Source of the DNA: Nitrospiria bacterium
Lineage (GTDB): Bacteria > Nitrospirota > UBA9217
NCBI GenBank assembly: GCA_919901555.1
Contig: CAKKPG010000044.1
Span: 1 to 64,000 of the forward strand
Reading direction: 5' to 3'
Length of the DNA: 64,000 nt
Part shown: piece by piece, positions 9,501 through 18,300 of the stretch
Position numbering within the stretch: the stretch's first letter is position 1
Layout: every line of letters starts with the position of its first letter
Made by a program: the position numbers and the translations under genes
Notes under the pieces: generated by a model
The model's input: only the letters and a program-made list of their open reading frames with translations
Database searches by the model: none
Told to the model about the DNA's origin: nothing

Positions 9501-12464
9501 GTCAAGAAGGAGATACCCGTGAGCCTCGCGGACCTTGCGATTTCCGCCCAGGGCAGGAAATTCAGCTTGCCCACGGGCAATCCCGGCGACTTTCTGCTGA
9601 TGGTGAAGGATGAAAAGAACGTGGAGCTGAACCGTATCGCCTTCAGCGTCGCGGGCAAGGGGAACCTCACCCGGAGCCTGGAGAAGAACGCGGAGCTCCA
9701 GATCAAGCTCAATAAATCCGATTTTGCTCCGGGCGAAGAGATCGAGATGCACATCCGGGCGCCTTACACCGGGGCCGGGCTCATCACCATCGAGCGCGAC
9801 CGTGTGTACGCCTCCCAATGGTTCAAAACCTCCTCCACCAGCTCGGTCCAGCGCATCCGCGTGCCCGCGAACTTCGAGGGCAACGGCTACGTGAACGTGT
9901 CCTTTGTCCGGGCCATTGACTCGCCGGAGATCTTCATGAGCCCCCTGAGCTACGGCGTGATCCCGTTCTTCGTGAGCCGTGAACGCCGGACCATCGCCAT
10001 CGAGCTCGACACGCCTGACCTGGCCCGGCCCGGAGAACCCTTCCGGATACGCTACAAGGGCAGCAAGCCGGGCAAGGCCGTGATCTTCGCCGTAGATGAG
10101 GGCATACTCCAGGTCGCGCGCTACCAGACGCCGGACCCCCTGTCGCACTTCTTCAAGAAACGTGCGCTGGAGGTGCGCACGGCCCAGATTCTCGACCTTA
10201 TCCTGCCCGAGGCCGCGCTGGTCCGCATGCTTTCTGCACCCGGGGGAGATGAGGACGCACGGGAGGCCATCGGCAAGAACCTGAACCCCTTTAAGCGAAG
10301 GCGCGACAAACCCGTTGTCTACTGGTCCGGCATCGTTGACGTCGACGGGACCTCCCGCGAGCTTACGTACCGCGTGCCCGACTATTTCAACGGCACGCTC
10401 CGCGTCATGGCCGTGGCGGTCTCGCCGGACGCCGTGGGCGCCGGCCAGAAAAAATCCCACATCCGGGGCCATTTTGTGCTCAGTCCGAACGTTCCGACCT
10501 TCGTCGCGCCCGGCGACGAGTTCACCGTGACCGTGAGCGTAGCGAACAACGTGGAAGGCTCGGGCAAGGACGCCCCGGTGAACCTGGAACTGACTACGTC
10601 GGAACACGTCGAAGTGCTCGATAAACCGGCGCAGGTCCTGAAGATCGCCGAGGGCAGGGAGGAGAGCGCGGCCTTTATCATCCGGGCAAAAGCCCTCTTA
10701 GGCTCGGCGCGGTTCACCTTCACTGCCTCTCTTGGAACGAATAAGAGCGCCTATTCCGCCGATGCGAGCATCCGGCCGCCCATGCCGTACGCGACCATTG
10801 TCGAGGGCGGCTCCTTCACGGACGACAAGGCTGTTGTCAAGGTGACGCGTACTATGTATCCTGAGCTGCGCACCCTCGAGGTCTCGGCCTCGCCGCTGCC
10901 GCTCGGCATCGCGCATGGACTCGTTGCGTATTTGAGCAAGTTCCCCTACGCCTGCACGGAACAGCTCGTGAGCCGGACCTTCCCGGCCATTGTACTCAAG
11001 AACCGGCCTGAATTCGGCTTTACGCACAAGAACGCCGCGGAACATCTTGAACAGACCATTCGCGTGCTGCGCGCCCGTCAGAACGCCGAGGGTTCCTTCG
11101 GGTTCTGGGCCGCGAATTCCTACGTCTCGGACTTCCAGAGCGTGTACGCCATGCACTTCCTGACCGAGGCAAAGGAACGCGGTTATGCCGTGCCGCCGGA
11201 GCTGATTACGCGGGGGCTCGCCTATCTCCATGCCCTGGCAAAGGGCGAGAGCGATTCCCTGCACAAGGCACGGACGCGCGCCTACGCCATCTATATCCTG
11301 ACCAGAAACGGCGTAGTAACGACCAATTACGTGACAGCCTTGCGCGAGCAGCTCGATGCTGCAAAGGCCACGAAGAAGTGGAAGAAGGACCTCGCCGGGA
11401 CGTACCTTGCTGCTGCGTACAAGCTGCTCAAACTCGATGATAAGGCCGACAGCTTGATCGGAGATTCGCGCTTCGGCCAGTCCGTCGAGGCGGATTACCG
11501 GTATTTTTATGACGGCCTCGCCCACGATGCGCAGTACCTCTCTGTCCTGGCAAGGCACTTCCCGGACCGGTTCAAGAACATCTCCGGTAAAGAGATACAG
11601 GCCGTCATCAATCCAGTGTCAGGCGGCAGTTACAACACCATCTCGTCGGCCTACGCGATCCTGGCCATGGACGCCTATGCCGGGGCAATCGGCGAAAAAG
11701 CCGCTGCTGATATCAAGATCAAGGAGATCCTCGACAAAGGAACGAAGGACCTCATTGTTTCCAAAGGGCTGTTCCCGAAAGCGGCCTTCTCGGATCAAGC
11801 AAAGAAGGTAAGCATCGAGAGCAAAAGCGACTATCCCACGTTTTACCAGGTGACCCAGGCCGGTTTTGACAAGGCCCTGCCGGACAAGGAAATAAAAAAG
11901 CAACTTGAGATTCAGCGCGAGTATCGGGACCTCAAGGGCAACGTCCTGACGAAGACGGAGCTGGGCTCTGAGATCGAGGTGCATGTGAAGATGCGCTCCG
12001 TGGGCTCGGGCACTTACTATAACGTGGCGATCGTAGACCTTCTGCCCGGCGGGTTCGAGGTGGTGCTGGCGAAGTCCCGCAGGGCTGCAGAACCAGTCCA
12101 GCCGCGCGAAATAGCGATGCGGGAGGGCATGCACGAACGCGAGGAAGGAGAGGGGGAAGGCGAGGGCGAAGTCGGCGAGAGCGCGGCGGAGGAGCATGAA
12201 TCGGAATCGCACTGGGATTCCCCCATCGGCACGGACAAGTCAACGTGGTCCCCCGAGTTCGTCGACATTCGCGAGGACCGGGTCGTGCTCTTCGGCAGCG
12301 TCGGCGATTCGGCCCAGGAGTTCGTGTACCGCATCAAAGCGACGAACAAGGGCAAGTATACCATCCCTCCGGCCTATGCCGAGTCCATGTACGACCGGAG
12401 CGTGCGGGCGCGGACGTTGCCGGGGACAATGATCGTTGAGGAGAAGAAGAAGGAAGAGAAGTAA
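6513..12464 (+). CDS. Alpha-2-macroglobulin family protein, membrane-anchored (A2M-1)
   Basis: 1983 aa; MG-type beta domains, thioester 'KFPYACTEQLVSR', N-terminal TM 'AIVVPAVLVTLTLVVFYAV'; SD-like GGGGGG before ATG 6513. Confidence 0.92.
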   Translation: MNLFSRFISSGVKVLSRLFGTVSWSPPPWMAFLKNFSSNIKHIKDIISRLVHTARSLVDKYLKKIMKRTAIVVPAVLVTLTLVVFYAVGRSGVIEVTGTQPGLTKLEDVLKPDPVHIRFNGSAARLDLVGKVVTKGITILPAIEGDWKWVRDDHLLFVPKADWAVGEKYTVKMDRSLFPDHVKLSTYTYTFKTPPFNAELTTAEFYQDPEDPKIRKVLATVKFTHPVDAASFEKRVRLRRSDQKTGFLGIGAETYLFTVSYDTYKGEAYIHSKSMDIPEKDMEMFITIDSGVHAERGGPETERELKQAVTISGKYNFLQIESVELTLVRNERYEPEQVIVVQTTTGVQESEIVKNLTVYVLPQDLPPIQGQEGAKNFRWSDPAKIGPEVLDLSQRLKLTPLPRDREYAVLHSFKYTAPAGRYLLIKLNKGIQAFGGYLLAKEFETISRVPEIPRELGIMHNGAILSLSGEKKLSVYARDLEAVRFELGRVLPDEINHLMSQTSGDITSPYFSNYQFNQDNISERFTEIRQLRREEPGKTQYVSFDFSRYLKSDSGVNRGLFFFRVEGWDPEKKRPTGKSDKRLILITDLGVLVKDNADGTHDLFVQSIHSGQPVSGARVDILGKNGVSVFGTTTDADGRASFPKLIDFEREKAPTVYLVRKGSDLSFLPYDRSERRLNLSRFDVGGEVTSGEPGRLNAYLFSERGIYRPGDEFHIGIIVKTADWKQGVAGVPLEAAVTDARGLEVKKQRFSLPATGFEEVRYQTEETAPTGTYTTSVYIVKDNKRSALLGSATVRVEEFLPDRLKIATRLSTERMEGWVSPSSLKGLVVLKNLYGTPAVNHRVAADITLSPAFPAFKQYKDYTFFDPLRTDKSFNDRLQETTTNEQGETEFEFNLDRFDKATYRLTFLAEGYELEGGRGVSSESSVLVSPLSYLIGYKPDGDLKYINKGSGRSVELIAVDPALKKISVSGLKAQIIEVRYVSALTRQSSGVYKYQSVKKEIPVSLADLAISAQGRKFSLPTGNPGDFLLMVKDEKNVELNRIAFSVAGKGNLTRSLEKNAELQIKLNKSDFAPGEEIEMHIRAPYTGAGLITIERDRVYASQWFKTSSTSSVQRIRVPANFEGNGYVNVSFVRAIDSPEIFMSPLSYGVIPFFVSRERRTIAIELDTPDLARPGEPFRIRYKGSKPGKAVIFAVDEGILQVARYQTPDPLSHFFKKRALEVRTAQILDLILPEAALVRMLSAPGGDEDAREAIGKNLNPFKRRRDKPVVYWSGIVDVDGTSRELTYRVPDYFNGTLRVMAVAVSPDAVGAGQKKSHIRGHFVLSPNVPTFVAPGDEFTVTVSVANNVEGSGKDAPVNLELTTSEHVEVLDKPAQVLKIAEGREESAAFIIRAKALLGSARFTFTASLGTNKSAYSADASIRPPMPYATIVEGGSFTDDKAVVKVTRTMYPELRTLEVSASPLPLGIAHGLVAYLSKFPYACTEQLVSRTFPAIVLKNRPEFGFTHKNAAEHLEQTIRVLRARQNAEGSFGFWAANSYVSDFQSVYAMHFLTEAKERGYAVPPELITRGLAYLHALAKGESDSLHKARTRAYAIYILTRNGVVTTNYVTALREQLDAAKATKKWKKDLAGTYLAAAYKLLKLDDKADSLIGDSRFGQSVEADYRYFYDGLAHDAQYLSVLARHFPDRFKNISGKEIQAVINPVSGGSYNTISSAYAILAMDAYAGAIGEKAAADIKIKEILDKGTKDLIVSKGLFPKAAFSDQAKKVSIESKSDYPTFYQVTQAGFDKALPDKEIKKQLEIQREYRDLKGNVLTKTELGSEIEVHVKMRSVGSGTYYNVAIVDLLPGGFEVVLAKSRRAAEPVQPREIAMREGMHEREEGEGEGEGEVGESAAEEHESESHWDSPIGTDKSTWSPEFVDIREDRVVLFGSVGDSAQEFVYRIKATNKGKYTIPPAYAESMYDRSVRARTLPGTMIVEEKKKEEK

Positions 12465-12512
12465 GAGGGGAAAGCCGAATTCCTTAAAAAACCGGATCAA
12501 ACAGGAGGTCGC

Positions 12513-12962
12513 ATGAGATCGGAAAAAAACGGTTTTACCTTGATCGAGCTCTTGACCGTGGTGTCGATCATCGGCATTCTTGCCGCAATCGCGCTTCCCC
12601 AGTTTGCCGCCTACCGGCAGAGGGCATACACAACCGAGGGCTACGTTCTCGGCACTGAGGTGCGTCGGGACATCCAGGAGTTCTACGATTATACGGGCCG
12701 TTTTCCAAAGAACAATACAGAGGCAGGCCTGCCCGTGTCAAAGAACCTGAGGGGCAAATTCGTCGAGAGCATATCAGTGCGAAACGGCGTCTTTGATATC
12801 AGCTTCGGCGAAAATTATGGAAGATTCAAAATATTGACTGCGCGTCCGGCGGTGTCGAAGGAAGACCCGGGCGCGCCTGTTTTATGGGTATGGGGCGATG
12901 ATAAATACCCTGATACCTATAGTGCGGTCGGGGAGAACAGAACTTTGGAATGGAAAAAATGA
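12513..12962 (+). CDS. Type IV pilin-like protein
   Basis: 'NGFTLIELLTVVSIIGILAAIALPQFAAYRQRA' prepilin N-terminus; pilin-like C-terminal domain. Confidence 0.93.
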   Translation: MRSEKNGFTLIELLTVVSIIGILAAIALPQFAAYRQRAYTTEGYVLGTEVRRDIQEFYDYTGRFPKNNTEAGLPVSKNLRGKFVESISVRNGVFDISFGENYGRFKILTARPAVSKEDPGAPVLWVWGDDKYPDTYSAVGENRTLEWKK

Positions 12963-13020
12963 TCTCGATGTTCCGTTGCAATGATTTTCGCATAACGAAG
13001 CGGCGTGGGAGCTGAATACC

Positions 13021-13506
13021 ATGACATTCAGGCGCATTTTAGGATTCTTTTTCACTGATTTCCTGGTTACAACGGTTGTTATCGCAGTAACAGTGGCCAT
13101 ATTTGCGTCCACGATCGCACATACCATGAAGGTGGTAACGACAACTACGGCCGTGTGCGAAGTAATGAATAATTACAGGGCAGACATGTCGGCTTACTAT
13201 GCGCTGCGGGGGGACTGGCCGAGTAACATGGAAGAGTTGCACGCGCTGTTCCCGAACGAGTCACAGCGGACGAACGCCAACTTCGCTAAAAACATCCAGA
13301 TCATTGGCGGGGCGATAGACATACCCTTGCAGCGGCAATTGAGCGGAAAGACCCTTACCCTGCATCCTGCTACGCTTATCGACGACCCCACAGGTCCGGT
13401 CAAATGGGTGGCGGGCGCAGGCAACAGGCCGGATGGATGGTCGATAATCGGAGAAGACCATACCACGGTTGAAAAGGAATATGTCCTGAATTTACTTTCA
13501 CTCTGA
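13021..13506 (+). CDS. Pilin-like paralog lacking the canonical FTLIEL motif
   Basis: Hydrophobic N-terminus 'FFFTDFLVTTVVIAVTVAIFAST'; C-terminal 'GGAIDIPLQRQLSGKTLTLHPATLIDDPTGPVKWVAG' parallels the flanking pilins. Confidence 0.75.
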   Translation: MTFRRILGFFFTDFLVTTVVIAVTVAIFASTIAHTMKVVTTTTAVCEVMNNYRADMSAYYALRGDWPSNMEELHALFPNESQRTNANFAKNIQIIGGAIDIPLQRQLSGKTLTLHPATLIDDPTGPVKWVAGAGNRPDGWSIIGEDHTTVEKEYVLNLLSL

Positions 13507-13524
13507 GGGACGGGAGGCGATGAA

Positions 13525-14538
13525 ATGCGCTATATAAAAACAGATCACGCGAACCTGTTGTTCCGCCAGCTTGCGGCCATGACGGCCTCAGGCATGACGA
13601 TGGTCGAAGCCATAACAGTGCTCGCTGAGGAAGGGGAGGGATCGCCTGTCAGCGGAGTCGTCTCCGCAATCCGGAAGGAAATCGAAAGGGGAACTTCTCC
13701 GGGCGAGGCAATCATCAAATACATCCCTCAATTACGGGGCCTGTCGCCCGGTGTCTTCAGTCAGGGACTCGGGACCATTTCTCAGGTCCTTCGCCAAATG
13801 GCGGAATTCAGCGAAAAAAGGGCCGTGCTCAGGCGGTTCATGGTCCTCAGCATGGTCTATCCCGCATTCCTGATCACGGTCCTGTTCGGCGTCCTTACCC
13901 TGCTGATGATCGTCGTCATCCCCATGTTCTCGTCCATGTATGCGGAGATCGGCGGCGTCCTTCCTCTTCCGACTCGCATCGTCATGGCTCTGAGCCGGCA
14001 CTTCTGGGTCTTTGGATGGATCATTCCGGCGGGGATCGTCGCCATTATCGTGATAGCCCAACGAAAAAGAATATGGCTGCATGCGCTTGCCGACAGGATA
14101 CCGGCGCTCAGGACGCTCAACCGGAAGATCGCCGCGGCTGAATTTCTAAGGAACCTCTCCGCCACGGCGACCATGAACATCGCGCCGCGCGAGGCCTGGC
14201 AGCATGCGGCCGCGGTCAGCAACGAATTTTATGCGTCAACGCTGAGGGATCACGCCGCCCGTGCCGACAATATTTCGCATCTCATCGACTCTCTCGGACA
14301 AACGGGCCTCATTCCGCCTATCGTGCGCCATGCGGTGCGCGCAGGGGAGAGAAGCGGGACCATTGCCACGGCCTTTCAGGAAATCGCGGCATACATGGAG
14401 CAGGACGCGGAAAAAACCTACAATCGCTATCTCGTGTTCCTGCACCCGGTCATGATAATACTGCTCGGCATCATCGTGGGTTTTTGTATCATCGCGCTCT
14501 ATATGCCTATATTCCAGTTGGGGTCCGTCGCTTCCTAA
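13525..14538 (+). CDS. Type II secretion/type IV pilus inner-membrane platform protein (GspF/PilC-like)
   Basis: 337 aa with two T2SSF-like halves, e.g. 'FRQLAAMTASGMTMVEAI' and 'AVRAGERSGTIATAFQEIAAYMEQDAEKTYNRYLVFLHPVMII'. Confidence 0.9.
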   Translation: MRYIKTDHANLLFRQLAAMTASGMTMVEAITVLAEEGEGSPVSGVVSAIRKEIERGTSPGEAIIKYIPQLRGLSPGVFSQGLGTISQVLRQMAEFSEKRAVLRRFMVLSMVYPAFLITVLFGVLTLLMIVVIPMFSSMYAEIGGVLPLPTRIVMALSRHFWVFGWIIPAGIVAIIVIAQRKRIWLHALADRIPALRTLNRKIAAAEFLRNLSATATMNIAPREAWQHAAAVSNEFYASTLRDHAARADNISHLIDSLGQTGLIPPIVRHAVRAGERSGTIATAFQEIAAYMEQDAEKTYNRYLVFLHPVMIILLGIIVGFCIIALYMPIFQLGSVAS

Positions 14539-14562
14539 ACGTTCTATAATCGGAGAGATGCC

Positions 14563-15045
14563 ATGATAAAATCCTCAAAAGGCTTTACCCTGATAGAGTT
14601 GCTGATCGTCATCTCCATTATCACCATCCTTTCCACCATGGCCCTGCCGTCGTACCAGGACCGGGTGATCAGGACGCAGGTGGCGCAGGCGATCGCCGTG
14701 GCGGAGATCGCCAAGAAGGACGTCGAGGACTATTACCGGGCAAAGGGAAGCCTGCCCCGGAACAACGCCCAGGCAGGATTGCCGGAAGCGAATAGAATTA
14801 TCGGCAACTACGTCAGGAGCGTTAAGGTCATTGACGGCTCCATAAACATCACCTTCGGCAACCGCATCAACAGGAACGCAGCGGATAGAATCCTGACCCT
14901 GCGTCCTGCCATTGTCAAAGACGCCCCGGTTGTGCCTATTGCCTGGGTATGCGGTTATGCCACGGTTCCACAGGGTATGACGGTGACGGCAAAAAACAAC
15001 TCTACGATCGCGGCGCGTCAAGTGCCGATAGATTGCAGGTATTGA
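14563..15045 (+). CDS. Type IV pilin-like protein
   Basis: 'KGFTLIELLIVISIITILSTMALPSYQDRV'; C-terminal domain similar to the pilin at 12513. Confidence 0.93.
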   Translation: MIKSSKGFTLIELLIVISIITILSTMALPSYQDRVIRTQVAQAIAVAEIAKKDVEDYYRAKGSLPRNNAQAGLPEANRIIGNYVRSVKVIDGSINITFGNRINRNAADRILTLRPAIVKDAPVVPIAWVCGYATVPQGMTVTAKNNSTIAARQVPIDCRY

Positions 15046-15143
15046 TGAATAAGGTTCTTTCTGAAAAGGCGTGTAAGACGGCAACAAAGGGAACAGCGGG
15101 AAAGTCGGCGTAATCCTGGGCTGGGTTCCGTCTCCAGATTTCG

Positions 15144-15341
15144 GTAGTGTCAAAATTTCTATGAAAAAGAGAGGGGAATACATGAAACAGAATCTCCAGA
15201 ACGTCAAGAGAAATCAAGAAAAAAACCCCTCCCAACCCCCCTTTGTAAAAGGGGGGCGAGGGGGGATTTAAGAACCGGCTTGTAAGATAAGGATTTTCTC
15301 AGCGTTCTCGGCGATCTCGGCGGTAAAACTTTTGACACTAC
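15144..15341. repeat. MITE-like 198-bp element with 12-bp terminal inverted repeats
   Basis: GTAGTGTCAAAA at 15144-15155 and TTTTGACACTAC at 15330-15341; contains the palindromic CCCCTCCCAACCCCCCTTTGTAAAAGGGGGGCGAGGGGGG segment. Confidence 0.6.
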
Positions 15342-15366
15342 GCTTTCCGTGCCAGGGAGGATGCAC

Positions 15367-18300
15367 ATGAATGTGGATCGTCTATTACATTACCGAAGGC
15401 TCAGCGTCCTGCGTTCTCTTGTTTCTTTCCTTCTTTTCTTCTCGTGCGGTTTCTTCGCTGACGACCTGCATGCCGCGCCATCGTCCTCTCCCGCCGTTTT
15501 GAGCAAAACCGATCTTCCCGCCCGGGGCCGCCAGGAATCTATTCTCACGATCAGGTCGTTCGGCAGGTATGCCGTTACCGCCAAGAGCGACCAGGGGACG
15601 GGGCTGCAGCTCATTGACCGCATGGCGGGACCGGGGACGATATCAGGGGCCGCAGGTGAGCGGGACGGCAGGCTCGATCTCTTCCTGGAGCGGGGCGACT
15701 ACAAGATCATCACCTCTGGCCATGACAAGGCTTCCGGGAGCGTTCACCTGGAAGCGCATTCTTTTCCGGAAAAGAACGCACCGCAGCCGCCATTGCTCGT
15801 CGAATACAAGCTGACCGAGACCGAGCTCAACGATTTCGAGCAGGCGTCTTACTGGCTCGAAATCAGGGAGCGCAAACGCGTCGTCCTGGAAGCAGCGGGA
15901 CGAAACCTTGCTGATCTGCGCTTATGGAAAGACGGCGCGTGGCTGGTCGATGCAACGCCGGTCATCACTACGGTGCAGCCGAAAACAGGCCAGCCCTTGC
16001 GGGTCTGCCGATTTACAGTCGATCTTGAACCGGGCCTGTATCTTCTCTCTGCGTACGGCGGCAGTGCCCTGCCCTGGGCCGAGGACAGCGGCCTTCATCC
16101 CTTCTATCTTCGCTCCGGTATTCCCCAACTGGGTTCGGTGACCCGGAAACGTCTCTTGATCAGCCCCTTCGGAACGGATCGCTTCATTGTTCCTGGATCG
16201 AGCACGTATTTCAGGATCGAACTGGCGGAAGCGCGCGAAATGTCCCTTCAGGCCGGATGGACCAACGGGAGCGATCCGTTCAGCAACAACGGGCCAGTGC
16301 AGAACATTCAGAAGAACTCATCGCCTCCCGTGGCCGAGATGCTGACGGGGGGAAGCAAAAGCGCGACGCATATCGTCACGCTCAGCGGCGAGGCCGGCAC
16401 GCCCTATGTGTTTCAACATTTCGAATCGAATTACCGCTATTCCTTTCAAGGGACCGGTGAGTACTGGATATCGAGCGTCCACTCGGGCCATCCGCAGGAC
16501 TCTGTGGACGCGACCGCGGTCCTGGTATCAGGCAGCGACACGTACCGGACCCGACCGCTGTTCGAGCAGACGATCGAGCTGGACCAGGCAACGGGATATT
16601 CACGCCGTGCAAATCTTCTCGACACGCTTACGCTTTTTCTCAAGATTAACGCGAAAGGCTCTTACCAGATCTTGTCACAGGGCGCTACCGCCCGTTTTCT
16701 CATCGAACCGTTTCTCTTGTCACAGCCCCGGGATTATGCGCAGCCCAAAGCGCGGCCGGACGGCTCCACGTGGGACCTCGATGCCGGCTACTATGTGCTG
16801 ACCATCCAGCCCGAGAAGAAGGGGATCATGGATTTGATCATCCGCCCCGCTTCCTGGTTAAGCTGGGTGTGGGGAAAACTCGACTTGAATAAGGGGAAAA
16901 CCGCATTGCCGGTCCGGGCGGCCGTCCGTTTCCCCCGGGTCCCCCTGAATCGCGATCTGTGGTACTCCGTGCACCTGAACCATCAGCCTGAAGTCAAAAC
17001 AGGGCTTGTGGTCCGCTCCCTGCCTCTGAACCTGATCGATCCGCTGCCCGTCACACAGCTGCCTGATGAATTGATGACCGTTCCGTTCGAGGTCTCCGAG
17101 GAAGGCACGCTCCGGGCAGAGACAGAAGACGGCTCGCTCATGGACCTTTCCGTGGACAACGGGCCGTGGCAAAAGACGTGCAGCGTGGGAGCAGGCAGAC
17201 ACTCCGTTTCCTTACGATCAGCTGCAAAGGGCACGATCAACTATTCGCTCGCCCTGGAACCGCGCAGGCTCAGCACCGGGACCCCGCTGCCGGCCCTTTC
17301 GCAAGCTGCGCTAGACAGCCTTCCAAAATTTCCGGTCCTGACGGACAGCAAGCCTCTCTATTTTGACCTGGACCGCAATTCTTCATCGACTTTCAACCTC
17401 CGGGCCGACAAATCTGAACTGTATCAGATCCAGTCCACAGGGCTCCTGGCCACGGACGGCAATCTTCGCAGCAGGACCACGCCGCGCTTCGTGCGGGAAT
17501 CGCAGAACGGTAAAGGCAGGAACTTCTTCATGCGGCAGTACCTGCATGAGGGCGATTACCAGATCACTGTTGCGAGCAATGGGCAGTCAAGAGGGCATCT
17601 CGGCCTGACCATGGAGAAAAGCGGTTTGATCCAGGCAGGTTTTCTCACGAACCGCACGCCTGCGCGCCTCTCGCTGGCATCAGGAAAAGCCGCCGCCTAT
17701 CAATTCATCATCACCAAACCGGGTGAATACCGGCTGCGGGCCTTCGGTCTCGGAAGGACGCTCAAATGCCGGCTGGAAGACAAGGACGGCTGGCCGGTTG
17801 TGACTCCCAACAGCAATGCCGATATCACGCGCGCATTTGATAAAGGCAGGTACCGGTTGATCATCCTGCCGGAAAGCACGGACGTCAGGATCGTGACCGT
17901 GATCGAACCAATACAGCGACCGCGGCGATTCAAGGGACACGGCCCCCACCAATTGCCGTTGGCCGTTACCGTGGACCATACCTGGATGGAGCCTGGATCA
18001 GGAAAAGCGCGCCGGCCCGACCAGTGGAAATTCGAACTGCCTGCGGACGGCGATGTCTCGATAGAGCTTAGCGGAGAGATGCAGGCCGATCTTCTCAGAG
18101 TCAATCCAGACGGCACGTCGAAACGCGCTGCCTTCATCCCGCCTGCACGGGGATGGCAAGGCAGGCTGCAGGCGGGTTCGTACCGCATCGACGCGGCCTC
18201 AGTGCGCATCAACAACCAGGCTGTCTACCGCGTGGCTGTCCGGCCTCTTCCCCTGATGGCCGGGCTGAGCCGCGAGGTCAGCACGCCGTCCGTCCTTCCT

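Noticed and set aside
12121-12213. GAG/GGCGAG-rich tract in A2M-1 as a tandem-repeat phase-variation site
   Set aside because: Irregular codons encoding an acidic linker; units are not identical enough for slippage to be argued from sequence alone.
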